From Urophycis tenuis (Eukaryota; Chordata; Actinopteri; Gadiformes; Phycidae), in the NCBI GenBank assembly GCA_036785325.1, contig JAXIVH010000029.1:1375633-1439632 (forward strand): a DNA stretch of 64,000 nt, in the 5' to 3' direction. Both the position numbers and the translations under genes were made by a program. The notes under the pieces were generated by a model, which was not told the DNA's origin, searched no databases, and saw only the letters and a list, made by a program, of their open reading frames with translations. Positions 1 through 12,800 of this stretch are shown here, in pieces; position 1 is the first letter of the stretch; each line of letters begins with the position of its first letter.

Positions 1-50
1 TGGCCAGTCAGTTCCAGGGGTGAAGCAGTGCATTGTGGGCCTCTCCTCAG

Positions 51-176
51 GTGAGCTCCGCATGGGCGGCCAGGAGCACTTCTACCTGGAGACTCAGAGC
101 ATGCGGGTGGTGCCAGTGGGCGAAGAGGCCGAGTTCCACGTTTACGTGGCCAGCCAGGCACCAACCATCACCCAGG

Positions 177-226
<50 letters not shown>

Positions 227-3200
227 CATACGGCCCACTTCCTGAACTGTGTGTGTGTGTGTGTGTAGGAGGTGGTAGCAGAGACTCTGGGCGTCCCGGC
301 GAACAGAGTCACGTGTCACGTCAAGCGGCTGGGGGGGGCGTTTGGTGGGAAGGTCACCAAGACCAGCATCCTGGCCGCCATTACGTCTGTGGCCGCGTGG
401 AAGTACGTTACCATGGTTACCTCCTGTTGAAGCCATGCCTACCGCGGTTATCACCTCTGTGTAAAGGATGACGGGCGTTACCACGGTTGCAGACTGCTTA
501 AAGGATGACAGGCGTCACCACGGTTACCCCTTGTTTAAAGGAACGACGTGCGTTACCGCGTTTCCTGCCCGTTTTTAAAGACTGAAAAGGGGTTTGTAGC
601 TGCAAACAGTGAAGAGAGCCTTGTGAGTCGCGAAGTGAAGGAGCGCTCGTTTGTGTTCCCAGGACGGGCCGTCCGGTGCGCTGTGTCCTGGAGCGCGGAG
701 AGGACATGCTGATTACAGGAGCTCGCCACCCAGTACTGGGAAAATACAAGGTACCTGGGACTTTTATGTTGTACTGGAGGACTACAAGGCAAAAAGGTTT
801 TTTTATTTTACACGCTGGGTCCAAGCCAAGCAAATATGGGGGTATGAGCCAAGCTAACATGGTGCACGAGCCAAGCTAACATGGTGTACGAGCCAAGCTG
901 ACAAGGGGTACGAGCTAAGCTAACATGTCGTACGAGCCAAGCTGACAAGGGGTACGAGCTAAGCTGACAAGGGGTACGAGCTAAGCTAACATGGTGTACG
1001 AGCCAAGCTGACAAGGGGTACGAGCTAAGCTAACATGGTGTACGAGCCAAGCTGACAAGGGGTACGAGCTAAGCTAACATGGTGTACGGGCCAAGCTGGC
1101 AAGGGGTACGAGCTAAGCTAACATGGTGTACGAGCCAAGCTGACAAGGGGTACGAGCTAAGCTAACATGGTGTACGAGCCAAGCTAACATGGTGTACGAG
1201 CCAAGCTGACAAGGGGTACGAGCTAAGCTAACATGGTGTACGAGCCAAGCTGGCAAGGGGTACGAGCTAAGCTAACATGGTGTACGAGCCAAGCTGACAA
1301 GGGGTACGAGCTAAGCTAACTTGGTGTATAGGCTTGGCTAACATTGGCTACAAGCGAAGCTGTATGTCCTCCAGGTCGGTTTCATGAAGGACGGCAGGAT
1401 AACGGCAGCAGATCTCCAGTTCTACACCAACGCCGGCAACACCGTGGATGAATCTACCCTGGTGAGACCGCCGAGGGCTACCCGGGGTTTTCGTTGTGTC
1501 CTTTACCTTGATTTAAGGGCCTTGTTCCTCCATAGAGAGGACAGAGGGTTAAGCAAGAGGGACCCATGAGCCACACAGGTTTGTACACATTTTGACGTTC
1601 GTCGGCAAGCTCTCCAAAACGGATGTAGAATCCCTGTTCATGGGGAAGGAGAGAGAGGCCTCTTGAGGTTGTCCGATGTCCAACTCCGATGTTCCAGGTG
1701 GTGGAGAAGATGCTGCTGCACGTGGACAACGCCTACCACATCCCCAACCTGCGGGGCCGTGCGGTGGCCTGTCGCACCAACCTGCCCTCCAACACCGCCT
1801 TCAGAGGCTTCGGGGTGCCCCAGGTCGCTGCCATTGTGGAGAACATGATCAATGACGTGGCCCTGCGCCTCACACGCCCCGCCCACCAGGTCAGACCAGG
1901 GTCAAGGGGTAAAGGTCATAGATGGATGGATGGATGGATCGATGGGCATCTCTACCAGACTGCTGTGACTGTGCACTGAAACATTGTTCTAGCTTCTGGA
2001 ATGGGATGTTATGTCTACAAGTAGGACGTTATGACATTATGAGGAGCCCCAAATCCTAAACAAGGAAAGACTGCTGGGGTTGGAGCTAAACCCTGGACAG
2101 GATCATAGCATCCTGGACCGGGGGGGGTGGAGCTAAACCCTGGACAGGACCCTAGTGTCCTCTGGACCAGAGGGGATGGGAAAGGGCTCTGGATAGGACT
2201 TGGCCCTGCTGGGGATAACTGGGTGCTGCTGTCGGACCTCTGTCTAGATCCGGGAGCTGAACATGTACCATGGGCCGTCGCTGACCCACTACAAGTTCAG
2301 CTTTGACCCAGGGAACCTGTGGCGCTGCTGGGAGGAGTGCAAGGCCCGTGCAGGCCTGGAGGCTCGGCAGGAGGCGGCGAGGAGCTTCAACCAGGTGAAC
2401 CGCTGGAGGAAGCGAGGGTCCGCGCTCATCCCCATCAAGTACGGCGTGGCCTTCAGCGAGGGCTTCCTCAACCAGGTGGGACCACACGTTGACCTCACGC
2501 CTTATGCTGCTGCAGTGTGGGTGACATGGTGCTCCTCTGAAACCTCTGGGAATCCTGATGAAAACGTGTGTGTGTGTGTGTGTGTGTGAAGGCTGCAGCT
2601 CTGATCCACATCTACAAGGATGGTTCTGTTCTGGTGAGCCATGGTGGGGCTGAGATGGGGCAGGGCATCCACACCAAGATGCAGCAGGTACTATCATCAA
2701 CCTTTTATACTGGTCTCCACTGTCTCAAGTTTTGAGCATTCCAATTGCTAGTGAACAAGTGGGTCTTGAGTCTCTTACGGAAGATGGGGAGTGACTCCAC
2801 AGTCCTGACATTGGCAGGGAGGTCGTTCCACCACTGCGGTGCCAAAACTGCAGTTTTGTCTTTACTCTGTCTACAGTTCTCTACCGGACTCGAATGTCTC
2901 TACTGTTTGTACTGGTGTCTAATGTCTCTATTGGTCTCTATTGGCACCCTCTACTGTACGGGGTGACTGTAGCTCAGGGGATAGAATGGGCTGTCCTCTA
3001 ATCACAAGGTTGGCGGTTTGATCCCGACCGTCAACTGTCCACATGTCGAAGTGTCCTTGAGCAAGACACTGAACCCCAAGGTTCTTCCCGGGCGTTGAAC
3101 CTAGCAGCCCATTGCTCCTATGTACCATAGGATGGGTTAAATGAACACAGCAGCCCCACTGCTCCTGTGTACCATAGGATGGGTTAAATGAACACAGCAG

Positions 3201-3788
3201 CCCCACTGCTCCTGTGTACCATATGATGGGTTAAATGAACACAGCAGCCCCACTGCTCCTGTGTACCATAGGATGGGTTAAATGAACACAGCAGCCCCAC
3301 TGCTCCTATGTACCATAGGATGGGTCAAATGAACACAGCAGCTCACTGCTCCTATGTACCATAGGATGGGTCAAATGAACACAGCAGCCCACTGCTCCTA
3401 TGTACCATAGGATGGGTCAAATGAACACAGCAGCCCACTGCTCCTATGTACCATAGGATTCAAGGATTCAAAGGTTTTATTGTCATGTGTGCAGTAAAGA
3501 AACACGTTTGTTTCCCTGAACAATGAAATGCTTACTTTGCTGCCCACACTGGATACCATATATAAATAATGTATAAAAATCTAAATAGAATAAACTAAAC
3601 TAAACTAAGGATGGGTCAAATGCAGAGAACAAATTTAGTTTCCATATGTAAAAATCGACAATGATCAAAAATAAAGACCAAAAGGTCCTGATTCTTCTAC
3701 TGGTCTCAACTATCGCTACTGGTCTCTACTCTCTGTACAGTTTCTGTACCGGTCGGTTCTACTGAGGTTTCTACTGCTGTCTTACTGT

Positions 3789-3824
<36 letters not shown>

Positions 3825-6800
3825 CAGGTGGTCAGCAGGGAGCTTCATGTCTCCTCCTCCAAGGTCTACATCTCTGAGACCAGCACCAGCTCCGTCCCAA
3901 ACACCTGTCCCTCCGCGGCATCCTATGGCACAGACGCCAATGGCATGGCGGTCAAGGTGAGCTCCTGGTTCTGCCGGGGCAAGCCTCTGGGCCTCGGGTG
4001 TGGGTGGTGAAGCCGAACCCTCACGCTGCACAGCCACTGAGGGAACAGGGTTCCACTCCGCGCGCATGTCGTGAGACAAAACCCGGTCTGCAACATCAAC
4101 TTGTGTTCCTGCAAAGAACTCAGAGGTTTGGTCTGGAATTGTGTTCTCCGATGTTGCAGACCATGAGCAGGTGATTTTATTTTGGGGGGGGGGAGGGGGA
4201 TGTTGCAGACTGTGATGGTTCCACACTAGTGTGCGGATCGGGCCGAAGTTTTCTCTCTGAGCCCAGCCTGCGTCCGACAGAACAGTATCGGAACCCGACC
4301 CGAGCCTGACAGGCATCAAGCTTTTTTTTGCACAACATGCGCGGGTTAACGCGCGGGTAAATTAAAATTTTCAAATCATGCAGATGTGACCGAGCCCGAC
4401 CCGAACCCGAACATAATTTCTTACCCGACCCGGCCAGGGTACCGTCGGGCTCGGGTCGGGTATCCATCCTCTGTTCCACGCCACGTGAATGAAGCAGTGC
4501 TCTCGTATTTTAGAAAACGGTGACAATTTTTTGAAAAATGTGACAATTTTGTCACTTTAAATCAAGTTGTCGGCCTTCGTCAGGACGCCTGCCTGAAGCT
4601 GTACAAGAGACTGGAGCCAATAAGGACGAAGAACCCCGAAGGATCATGGGAAAGCTGGGTAACACTCAACCATTTTTTGTAGTTCATGATCTCTTTATTG
4701 AGCCATCTGTAATTGTAAGTTTTTTGTCTCCAAACGCAGATTAGCGACGCATTCTTTGAGAAGATAAGTTTATCAGCGACTGGATTTTTCAGGTACACAC
4801 TATGTTTTGCGTGTGATGCATGCTGCGCACATAGCCTGACTGTTTGGTTTTTAGAGGCACTGTTACATGGACTGTTGTGTTCAGAGGTCCAGACTGCTAC
4901 ATGGACTGGGAGAAGATGGAGGGCCAGCCCTTTTCCTACTTCACATATGGAGCCTGCTACAGCGAGGTGGAACTAGACTGTCTCACTGGAGACTACAGGG
5001 TATGTATGGTAGCCTGCGTTCACCTGTACCACAAAGTCTGTTCACCTGCTGTAATACACCTGTTGTCCTTAGATGCACTGTAGTCCTTAGATCAGGGGTC
5101 CCTAAACGTTTTTCGGTGGGGGCCACATCAACTTTCCTTCTGTGATGGGGGGGCCGACATCCGTCTATAACAGGAAATAATATGGACCAAAGTGACAACC
5201 GGTATTATTGTGGAGATTATAATGATCATTTGTTGCAGCTGCCCTTCATTTGTCCTTTTCCTTGCACTGGACCAAAAATACTCAACCGTCCACTGCTGTT
5301 TTAAAACTCTACATTCTGAATCGTTTTTCTTTTCTTCTTTTGACATTTTGTTTTCCGACTTTCTTCCGTTCTTCTCCCGCCTGGCCAGGACGCAGTTGAT
5401 GCTTGATCACAAGCAAAGTCATGTCGGAATATATGATATTGTGAAAATTAGCTATACTGTAATTAGTTCGTAAATAAGGTTAATTTTTATTAGAATGCCA
5501 GCCTGCCAATCATTAAGTGTAGATATTTTATAACAGGAAACTGAAATTTTAGAAAATAGGCCATGTTGAGAGGGATTGTTTGGGATCGTTAAGTGGGCCA
5601 CTCCATCTGGCTGGATGTGGCCGGCGGGCCGTAGTTTGGGGACCCCTGCCTTAGATAGTCTGTAGTCCTTAGGTACTCTGACGGGACTGAGGCACTCTGA
5701 CGGGACTGAGGTACTCTGACAGGACTGAGGTACTCTGACAGGACTGAGGCACTCTGACGGGACTGAGGTACTCTGACAGGACTGAGGTACTCTGACAGGA
5801 CTGAGGTACTCTGACATGACTGTGGTATTCTGTGTGTTAAGACTCTGAGGACAGACATCGTGGTGGACGTCGGCCAGAGCGTCAACCCCTCCATAGACAT
5901 CGGCCAGGTGAGTCACAGATATCAGAGTGCGTCCCTTTGGGGCCTACCTGAAAACCAGAGTTTACCGTCCTACCTCTCCACGCATCACTGTGCCTGTCTC
6001 TCTCTCTGTCCGTCACTCTGTCTGTTTTGTGTGTGTGTCCAGGTTGAGGGGGCCTTCCTCCAGGGTCTGGGCCTCTACACCCTGGAGCAGCTGAGCTTCT
6101 CCCCTGGGGGTGTCCTGCACTCCAGGGGTCCATCCCAGTACAAGATCCCGGCTGTCTGCGACGTGCCGCTCAACTTCAACGTTTACCTGCTGCCAGACTC
6201 CCACAACCCCCACGCCATCTACTCCTCCAAGGTCTGTAGCATCACCCGTAGTATCACCTGTAGCTAAAATACACAACGCAGAGTCAGAATAACCTAGCCT
6301 GAAAATACGGTTACTTCCAACATTTGGTGCCGTGAACCCGTCTTGAAGAGAAAGGGGGAAGAAGAAGGAGCTCATCTGCCAAGGCTTCCAACATTTGGTG
6401 CCGTGAACCCGTCTTGAAGAGAAAGGGGGAAGAAGAAGGAGTTAATCTGCCGTGCCAAGGCTTCACCTCTCCGCCAGCTTACCACCAGTGTGCCGTGCCA
6501 AGGCCGCTTTCACCAGCCGACCAAACCATCGGCCCAGCTGCCTGCGAATTCCTCCTGGAACAACACACACATCTCGTTGTGCTCCGTGGGAGAGGCAAAG
6601 GTGACAAGACGCTATTTCTTCCCATTTTCTCGACCAAGAGAAAGAACCAGAAATGTCATCACACTTTTCTTTGAGCAATTATTGCTTGTATCAATAAGGT
6701 CAGGACAGTGGATTGGAGGATCACAGCCGTATTACAGAGTGTAATACAGGTTCTCAGATGGCAATGAAGACACAGTGTTCAATCAAACGTGTGTCCTGTC

Positions 6801-9800
6801 CGGCGTGGTCCCTCTTCTCTCCGAACGCTGGCTTTCTCTTTGTATTTAAAACAAGGAGAATTAACAGATAGTGACAGAAGACAGCAAATGGCGTCACACA
6901 ATAGGCAGATGAAACGTGTTCCTTTGATAATACAGTATATGGTGGGGTCAGGGTGACATGCCCTGGGCCTTGTCACCTTATTCTAGGAAACTATCTATAG
7001 TAGACGAGAAGTGAGAAACCAGTTGTTAGAAAGGCATCAGAGTGACGCTCACACTGATAGACACACAATATGGGCTTCAATAATACACAAGAAATACCCA
7101 GAAGCTAACAGTCCCTCCTCTTGATCAACTTAAACGTAGTTTAACGATCAACCTCTAAATGGGGAATATTATTACTAAATGGGGGTGTATTATTCAGCAA
7201 CTAACTAAACATTCAATTTACCTTCTAATCAACACAGACAGTGTAAAGGCAATAGTAACATAAAAGCATACTTATCATACACAAGGAAAACAGGTGTAGG
7301 CTACTTGAAAATAAAAAAAACTCATTCTGTTACAAATGATTCTACTGAAACATATAAGAAAAATGAAAGAAATGAAATGAAAGAAAGAAAGAAATTACTG
7401 GAAAAAGAAATGACCTTTCAGTCACCCCCCCCCCCCCCCCCCCCCCCACCCCCCTGCTCAGCAGCGCAGCTCCACAAAATGTTTTAGTAGCCCACTGTAC
7501 CTGGCAAGGGGATGGTGCTGTCAGTCTAAACAAAACTACCAGTGCTGGTATGAGGCTTAGCCTTAAATCCCTTTGGCAGTCGGGGTTTGGGGCACCAGGC
7601 CTTCTCCATAGGTGGACTGTCCGGGACAGACACTCTAAGTGGCGCAAGCAAGATTGCTTCAGCACCGGGAGGGGTCTGTTTAGGGGCAGTGATGCGATTG
7701 AATACACACAGTGACAGCTTGATGATGATGTAGATGGCGATAATGGGCAGGACGAATGGCAGAGCGACTTGGACTATCTGTGAAAACACGGACCCACCCA
7801 ATTCCTCTAACCACCCTCCTAACGACCATACCGCAGTTTCAGACTTTAGCCAAGCGACGTTAGCAAAAATTTAATGTACATAATTGGTAACATTTACAGA
7901 GGCATCTAGGACATAGGTGCAACATCTCTGATGTCAGTGACGCTGAATAAAGAAACAGTACCCACCAAGATGAACGGCCAGGAGGTCCAATAGATACTGA
8001 TGTTGGAAAAGCATTGTTCTAACTGCGTACAATTCATTGCTAAGGTCCCTCCTTTACTTGTAGCGTTACCTATGGTGTCTATCGTGTGGACAAAATCTCT
8101 ACTTTCATCAAGAGCGACTGTGACACCATAGTTTGGAAGGATAGCAGAAAATAATCTCTGTGTAGGTGTGGCAACTGGGAACTTTTGATGGAATAAATCA
8201 AGCTTAGATCTATCAGTAACATTACCCTTCATGTGTTGTGCTGTTACAATTTCCAACGCTGGAACTACATAAGTGACATAACATGAACCCTTCCACTTAG
8301 GAGGTAGATATGAGTAAGCGTTCTGTAATGCGAACATGGCTCCATTGACTGCAGGCGAGGCATCTGTGGCAACTGTCTGGTCAGGCGATGCCCCTGGCAC
8401 GCGAGTCGAAGGTGGTAATGGGACATTTACCAACAGATCCCTATCTGAGATGGAGACATACTCCTGGCCTACCAAGGCTGAATATGAACAAACACTGTTA
8501 CCCAAATCTTGCCCCTTCCCAGAATTGGTCCAGCAAATTACACCCTTAGGAGCATAGCTCAATTTGATCTTAATTGGGGGACCTGCGTCCATTGGCATTG
8601 TATAATGGGGAGTCTGTCCTATAGATCTAGGGGGACGGTTACTGTCGATGACATGCTTATATGCCGCAATATACTCAGGGATGGTGAACGGGACAGCGAG
8701 GTTAGGATATACCTGAGATGAAGATGGCATGAGCCCACAAACCCAACATGACTGCTTACCTTTAGCCTGAGCTAACCCAAGTCTGCAAGAAGGTGTTATC
8801 TTTGTGAATTACATGATGGCTATCAAATGAACATTCTCCCCCTGTAAAGAGATGGCACAACAACAATACAGCCAATTTCACTAACATCATGACTCCGGTG
8901 GTGTTGACTCCATCAGTTGCAATAGAGTTCTTTTCCAGGTGATGGGGATGGAGTGAAAGTCAGAACAACGCGGGGACACAGTTCAGTTCAGATAGATAGC
9001 AACCGCTGCTATTCCAAGGACTCAACTCGCGTTCGTCATCTTCTTTACGTCCAGGCACGGTGAACATGTGATTTAGAAGAAAAAGTGCCGTATCAGGTTT
9101 GGGGGAGACATAAGTCACAGCCTCCCATGACAACAACAATCATCATCGATAAATAGCATTACTTCATAATTATCATCCATGTTTACTTGTATATATTTGC
9201 AATCAAGCCTACTATGTCATCCCATACTTTGACTAATGAAACAACACTTGACCACACATACATTGTGATTGTAATGCATATATCCTTTTCTAATGATTGG
9301 TGTTCAACGTATAAAAGATTAAATGAAAAAAAGTAAGAAAAAGATAATGAGGGCGAATGGTCCCTGGTAGAAACAAATAAGGTAAATGAGCATAATGGTG
9401 CATGTTTAGACTGAGCGGTTGTGTCAAGAAGGTACCCATAATGACATCTCGCTTAGATAGGCTCGTGGTGTAGTGAAAAGAACAGAACTCAGGTGCCCAA
9501 CCCAACTCTACAACATAGTAAGTTACATTATCACCTTTAGGTTTGCTCCCCCTCCACCCCCCCCCTCCCTACACTTCTCACCTTACTCTGTAAGCAGACG
9601 ACAGGCGGAAATTCAGATAGTTTGCGTGCCAAGATCTAGCGAGGGTCATTTCAGGTTGGAGCATCAACTAATTTGCAGTGGCTTGCATGTATCCACTTGG
9701 TCTTATTAGCTACACGGACAGCGGATGGGGTGACTAACAGAATTTGGTACGGGCCCTCATACTTTGCTTCCAATGATATCCGCTGTGGTTTGTGGATCAT

Positions 9801-12800
9801 CACCCACTGTCCTGGCACCAGTGCATGTCCTCCCTCAGGAGGTTCGGCCCAGACCTCCTTGACTTGATTTGATGTCACCTGGAGGGTCTCAGAGAGTTGA
9901 ATGCAATAGTTCATCAGAGCGTCCGATGTCAGATGGACGTCCGCAGTGCGTAAGTGAATGGAGCCTGGGAACCCGAAATGTCGGCCGAATACGACCTCGC
10001 AGGGGGACGGTCCAACGTCTTTGTTGTGTGTAGCTCTCATGCTGCACAAGGCGATGGGCATTGCGTCTACCCACGGAGTCCCTTCTTGATGCATCTTTGA
10101 CAATTGTTCCTTCAGCGTCCTGTTGGCCCGTTCTACCTGTCCCGATGATTGTGGGTGGTACGGACAGTGAAATGGCCAGACCGTCGTAGGGGCTCGTGTA
10201 TCAATGATCAATTGCTTCAATTTCATCCATGGCTGCAGTCCGGCCCTTTTTGGTTGATCGATGTCCTTTGTCCATTTCTCGATGTCTTTTGGGTTGCAGG
10301 GTTCATAGAGGAGGATGCGTCCATCCACGCTGTCAATCTTCCCTAGTGGTCTGAGGTTGAAAATCTCGGCTGTGGGCTGTGCCTCATTCCTGGTGTGTTA
10401 AAGCAAAACTCACAGCTCGCTGGCGGTTCTTCCTCGTCGACCTCCATCTTTGCGGCTGCTGTGGCTCCTGTAGCGTCAGGTTGTTGTCGTTGTGGCCTGG
10501 CTGCTGCTGCTGGGACCTGAGCGACTCCATTGCCACAGGTCAGGGCCTCCTTCTTTGGCGTCGCTGCATATGAGGCGGATGGGATGTGGTGGCTTGCATC
10601 AGGTGGTGGTATTAGAATTGCAAATGGCCCTGGTTGGAAAGCCCTACGTGGGACACGAGGAGTGCTGGTCAACGCTGAGTATTGAATCTCCTGTATGAAG
10701 CTGCTGCTGGTCTTGGTTGGTCCTTCCTCAAGCAGGCCCCCCCAGATGGCTGTAGTATGACAGAAAAGATGTGATTCCCGTTGTCAACCATAAGATGGCG
10801 GTAGTGGGTTTGGAAAGGTGTAATGCCCATCTGGACCACATGAAGGCAGTCCCGGGTTGAGGCTGCCATTTGCTCCCAAAGTTCCTCCCTGAGTGTGGTC
10901 CCTCCCCCCTGGGTGTCCTCCCTTGGTGGGGCAGGATTCCCTCAGTCCGTGTTTGGCCATCGTAGCATACGCGTCTGCCAACGCTCCCTCAGCCCCTCTC
11001 AGCTTCTCTGCATACATCTTTAGTAGTAGTAGTCTATTACAAATTATTTTGAGTTTCTGTACAGCCGTCTTTTCTAAAAAATTTAAAAAAAAACGGCTAA
11101 CTCTTTTACTCCCTTCAAATCATAACAAAAAACAACCCCAAGAAAACAGAGAATCCCTCACTAAACTTAAGTAGTAGTCTATTACAAATTATTTTGAGTT
11201 TCTGTACAGCCGTCTTTTCTAAAAAATAAAAAAAAACAGGGCTAACTCCTTCACTCCCTTTAATTCATAACAGAAAACAATTACTACAGTACCGTCTTCC
11301 AAGAAGTCACCGGGGTCCAAGCCCAAGGTCCTCTTACAATTAACCAATCTTTCCAGACAAAATATTCAATGTTTGCACGGGTTTGTAAGTTAAGACTAGT
11401 CAACTCACAAACGTACCCCTGAACAACACCTATGTCTAAGTTATGTCCAAGAGATGTGCCAACATTAATACCCTAGAAAAACTGGCCAATCACTCGAGAT
11501 TAATCTAGATAGTACTTTCCTGACTCCACGAGTCGTGTGATCACCCCAATGTTGCAACAGACAGAAAAAACATACAAAAACATATATCTCATAGCAGTGA
11601 TTATTCAGCGCTGTTAATCACTAATATAGGTTCTACTTCGTCAGGACCTTAATGATACAACACATTGCTCAAAGAAAAGTGTGATGACATTTCTGGTTCT
11701 TTCTCTTGGTCGAGAAAATGGGAAGAAATAGCGTCTCGTCACCTTTGCCTCTCCCACGGGGCACAACGAGATGTGTGTGTTGTTCCAGGAGGAATTCGCA
11801 GGCAGCTGGGCCGATGGTTTGGTCGGCTGGTGAAAGCGGCCTTGGCACGGCACACTGGTGGTAAGCTGGCGGAGAGGTGAAGCCCTTGGCACGGCAGATG
11901 AACTCCTTCTTCTTCCCCCTTTCTCTTCAAGACGGGTTCACGGCACCAAATGTTGGAAGTAACCGTATTTTCAGGCTAGGTTATTCTGACTCTGCGTTGT
12001 GTATTTTTCGCGAGAGCAATTATTGCTTGTATCAATAAGGTCAGGACAGTGGATGGGAGGATCGCAGCCGGAGGGTTTTATTACAGAGTGTAATACAGGT
12101 TCTCGGATGGCAATGTAGACACAGTGTTCAATCAAACGTGTGTCCTGTCCGGCGCGGCCCCTCTTCTCTCCGAACGCTGGCTTTCTCTTTGTATTTAAAA
12201 CAAGGAGAATTAACAGATAGTGACAGAAGACAGCAAATGGCGTCACACAATAGGCAGATGAAACGTGTTCCTTTGATAATACAGTATATGGTGGGGTCAG
12301 GGTGACCTGCCCTGGGACTTGTCACCTTATCCTAGGAAACTATCTATAGTAGACGAGAAGTGAGAAACCAGTTGTTAGAAAGGCGTCAGAGTGACGCTCA
12401 CACTGATAGACACACAATATGGGCTTCAATAATACACAAGAAATACCCAGAAGCTAACACCCTTAGTATCACCTGTACTCACCTGTAATATCACATACTC
12501 ACCTGTAGCATCACCCTTAGTATCACCTGTATTCACCTACTGTATCCCCTGTACTCACCTGTAGCATCACTCGTAGCATCATCCTTAGTATCACCTGCAC
12601 TCACATTTTGTTTTTTAATCTGGGCTGGTGTGTGCAAGCGTGCGTCACACACGACCACGTGTGACGCAGTGTGGCCGTTCGTCCGTGTGTGTGCAAACAC
12701 GTGCTGTTGTCCTCGCAGGGTATCGGTGAGCCGGTCCTGTTCCTCGGCAGCGCGGTGTTCTATGCCATCAAGGATGCGGTGGCGGCAGCCAGGGCGGAGT

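Larger units (their letters stand above)
6268..12459 (-). mobile_element. Endogenous retrovirus, antisense in aox intron 13, internally deleted
   Basis: Gene order on the minus strand is LTR (11951-12459), primer-binding site, leader, gag remnants, integrase C-terminus, env, polypurine tract, LTR (about 6676-7110). Protease, reverse transcriptase and RNase H are missing, so it cannot replicate by itself. Several frames are broken. The left end is abnormal: instead of the expected terminus of the second LTR there is an inverted copy of LTR-end plus leader (6268-6675). The integrase and envelope look gamma- or epsilon-retrovirus-like. Antisense orientation in an intron is the arrangement commonly tolerated by host genes. 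Confidence 0.88.

Noticed and set aside
842..1345. Possible CRISPR-like array (regular repeats)
   Set aside because: Units are contiguous without unique spacers and lie in a eukaryotic intron: an ordinary minisatellite. The same applies to 62325-63335.
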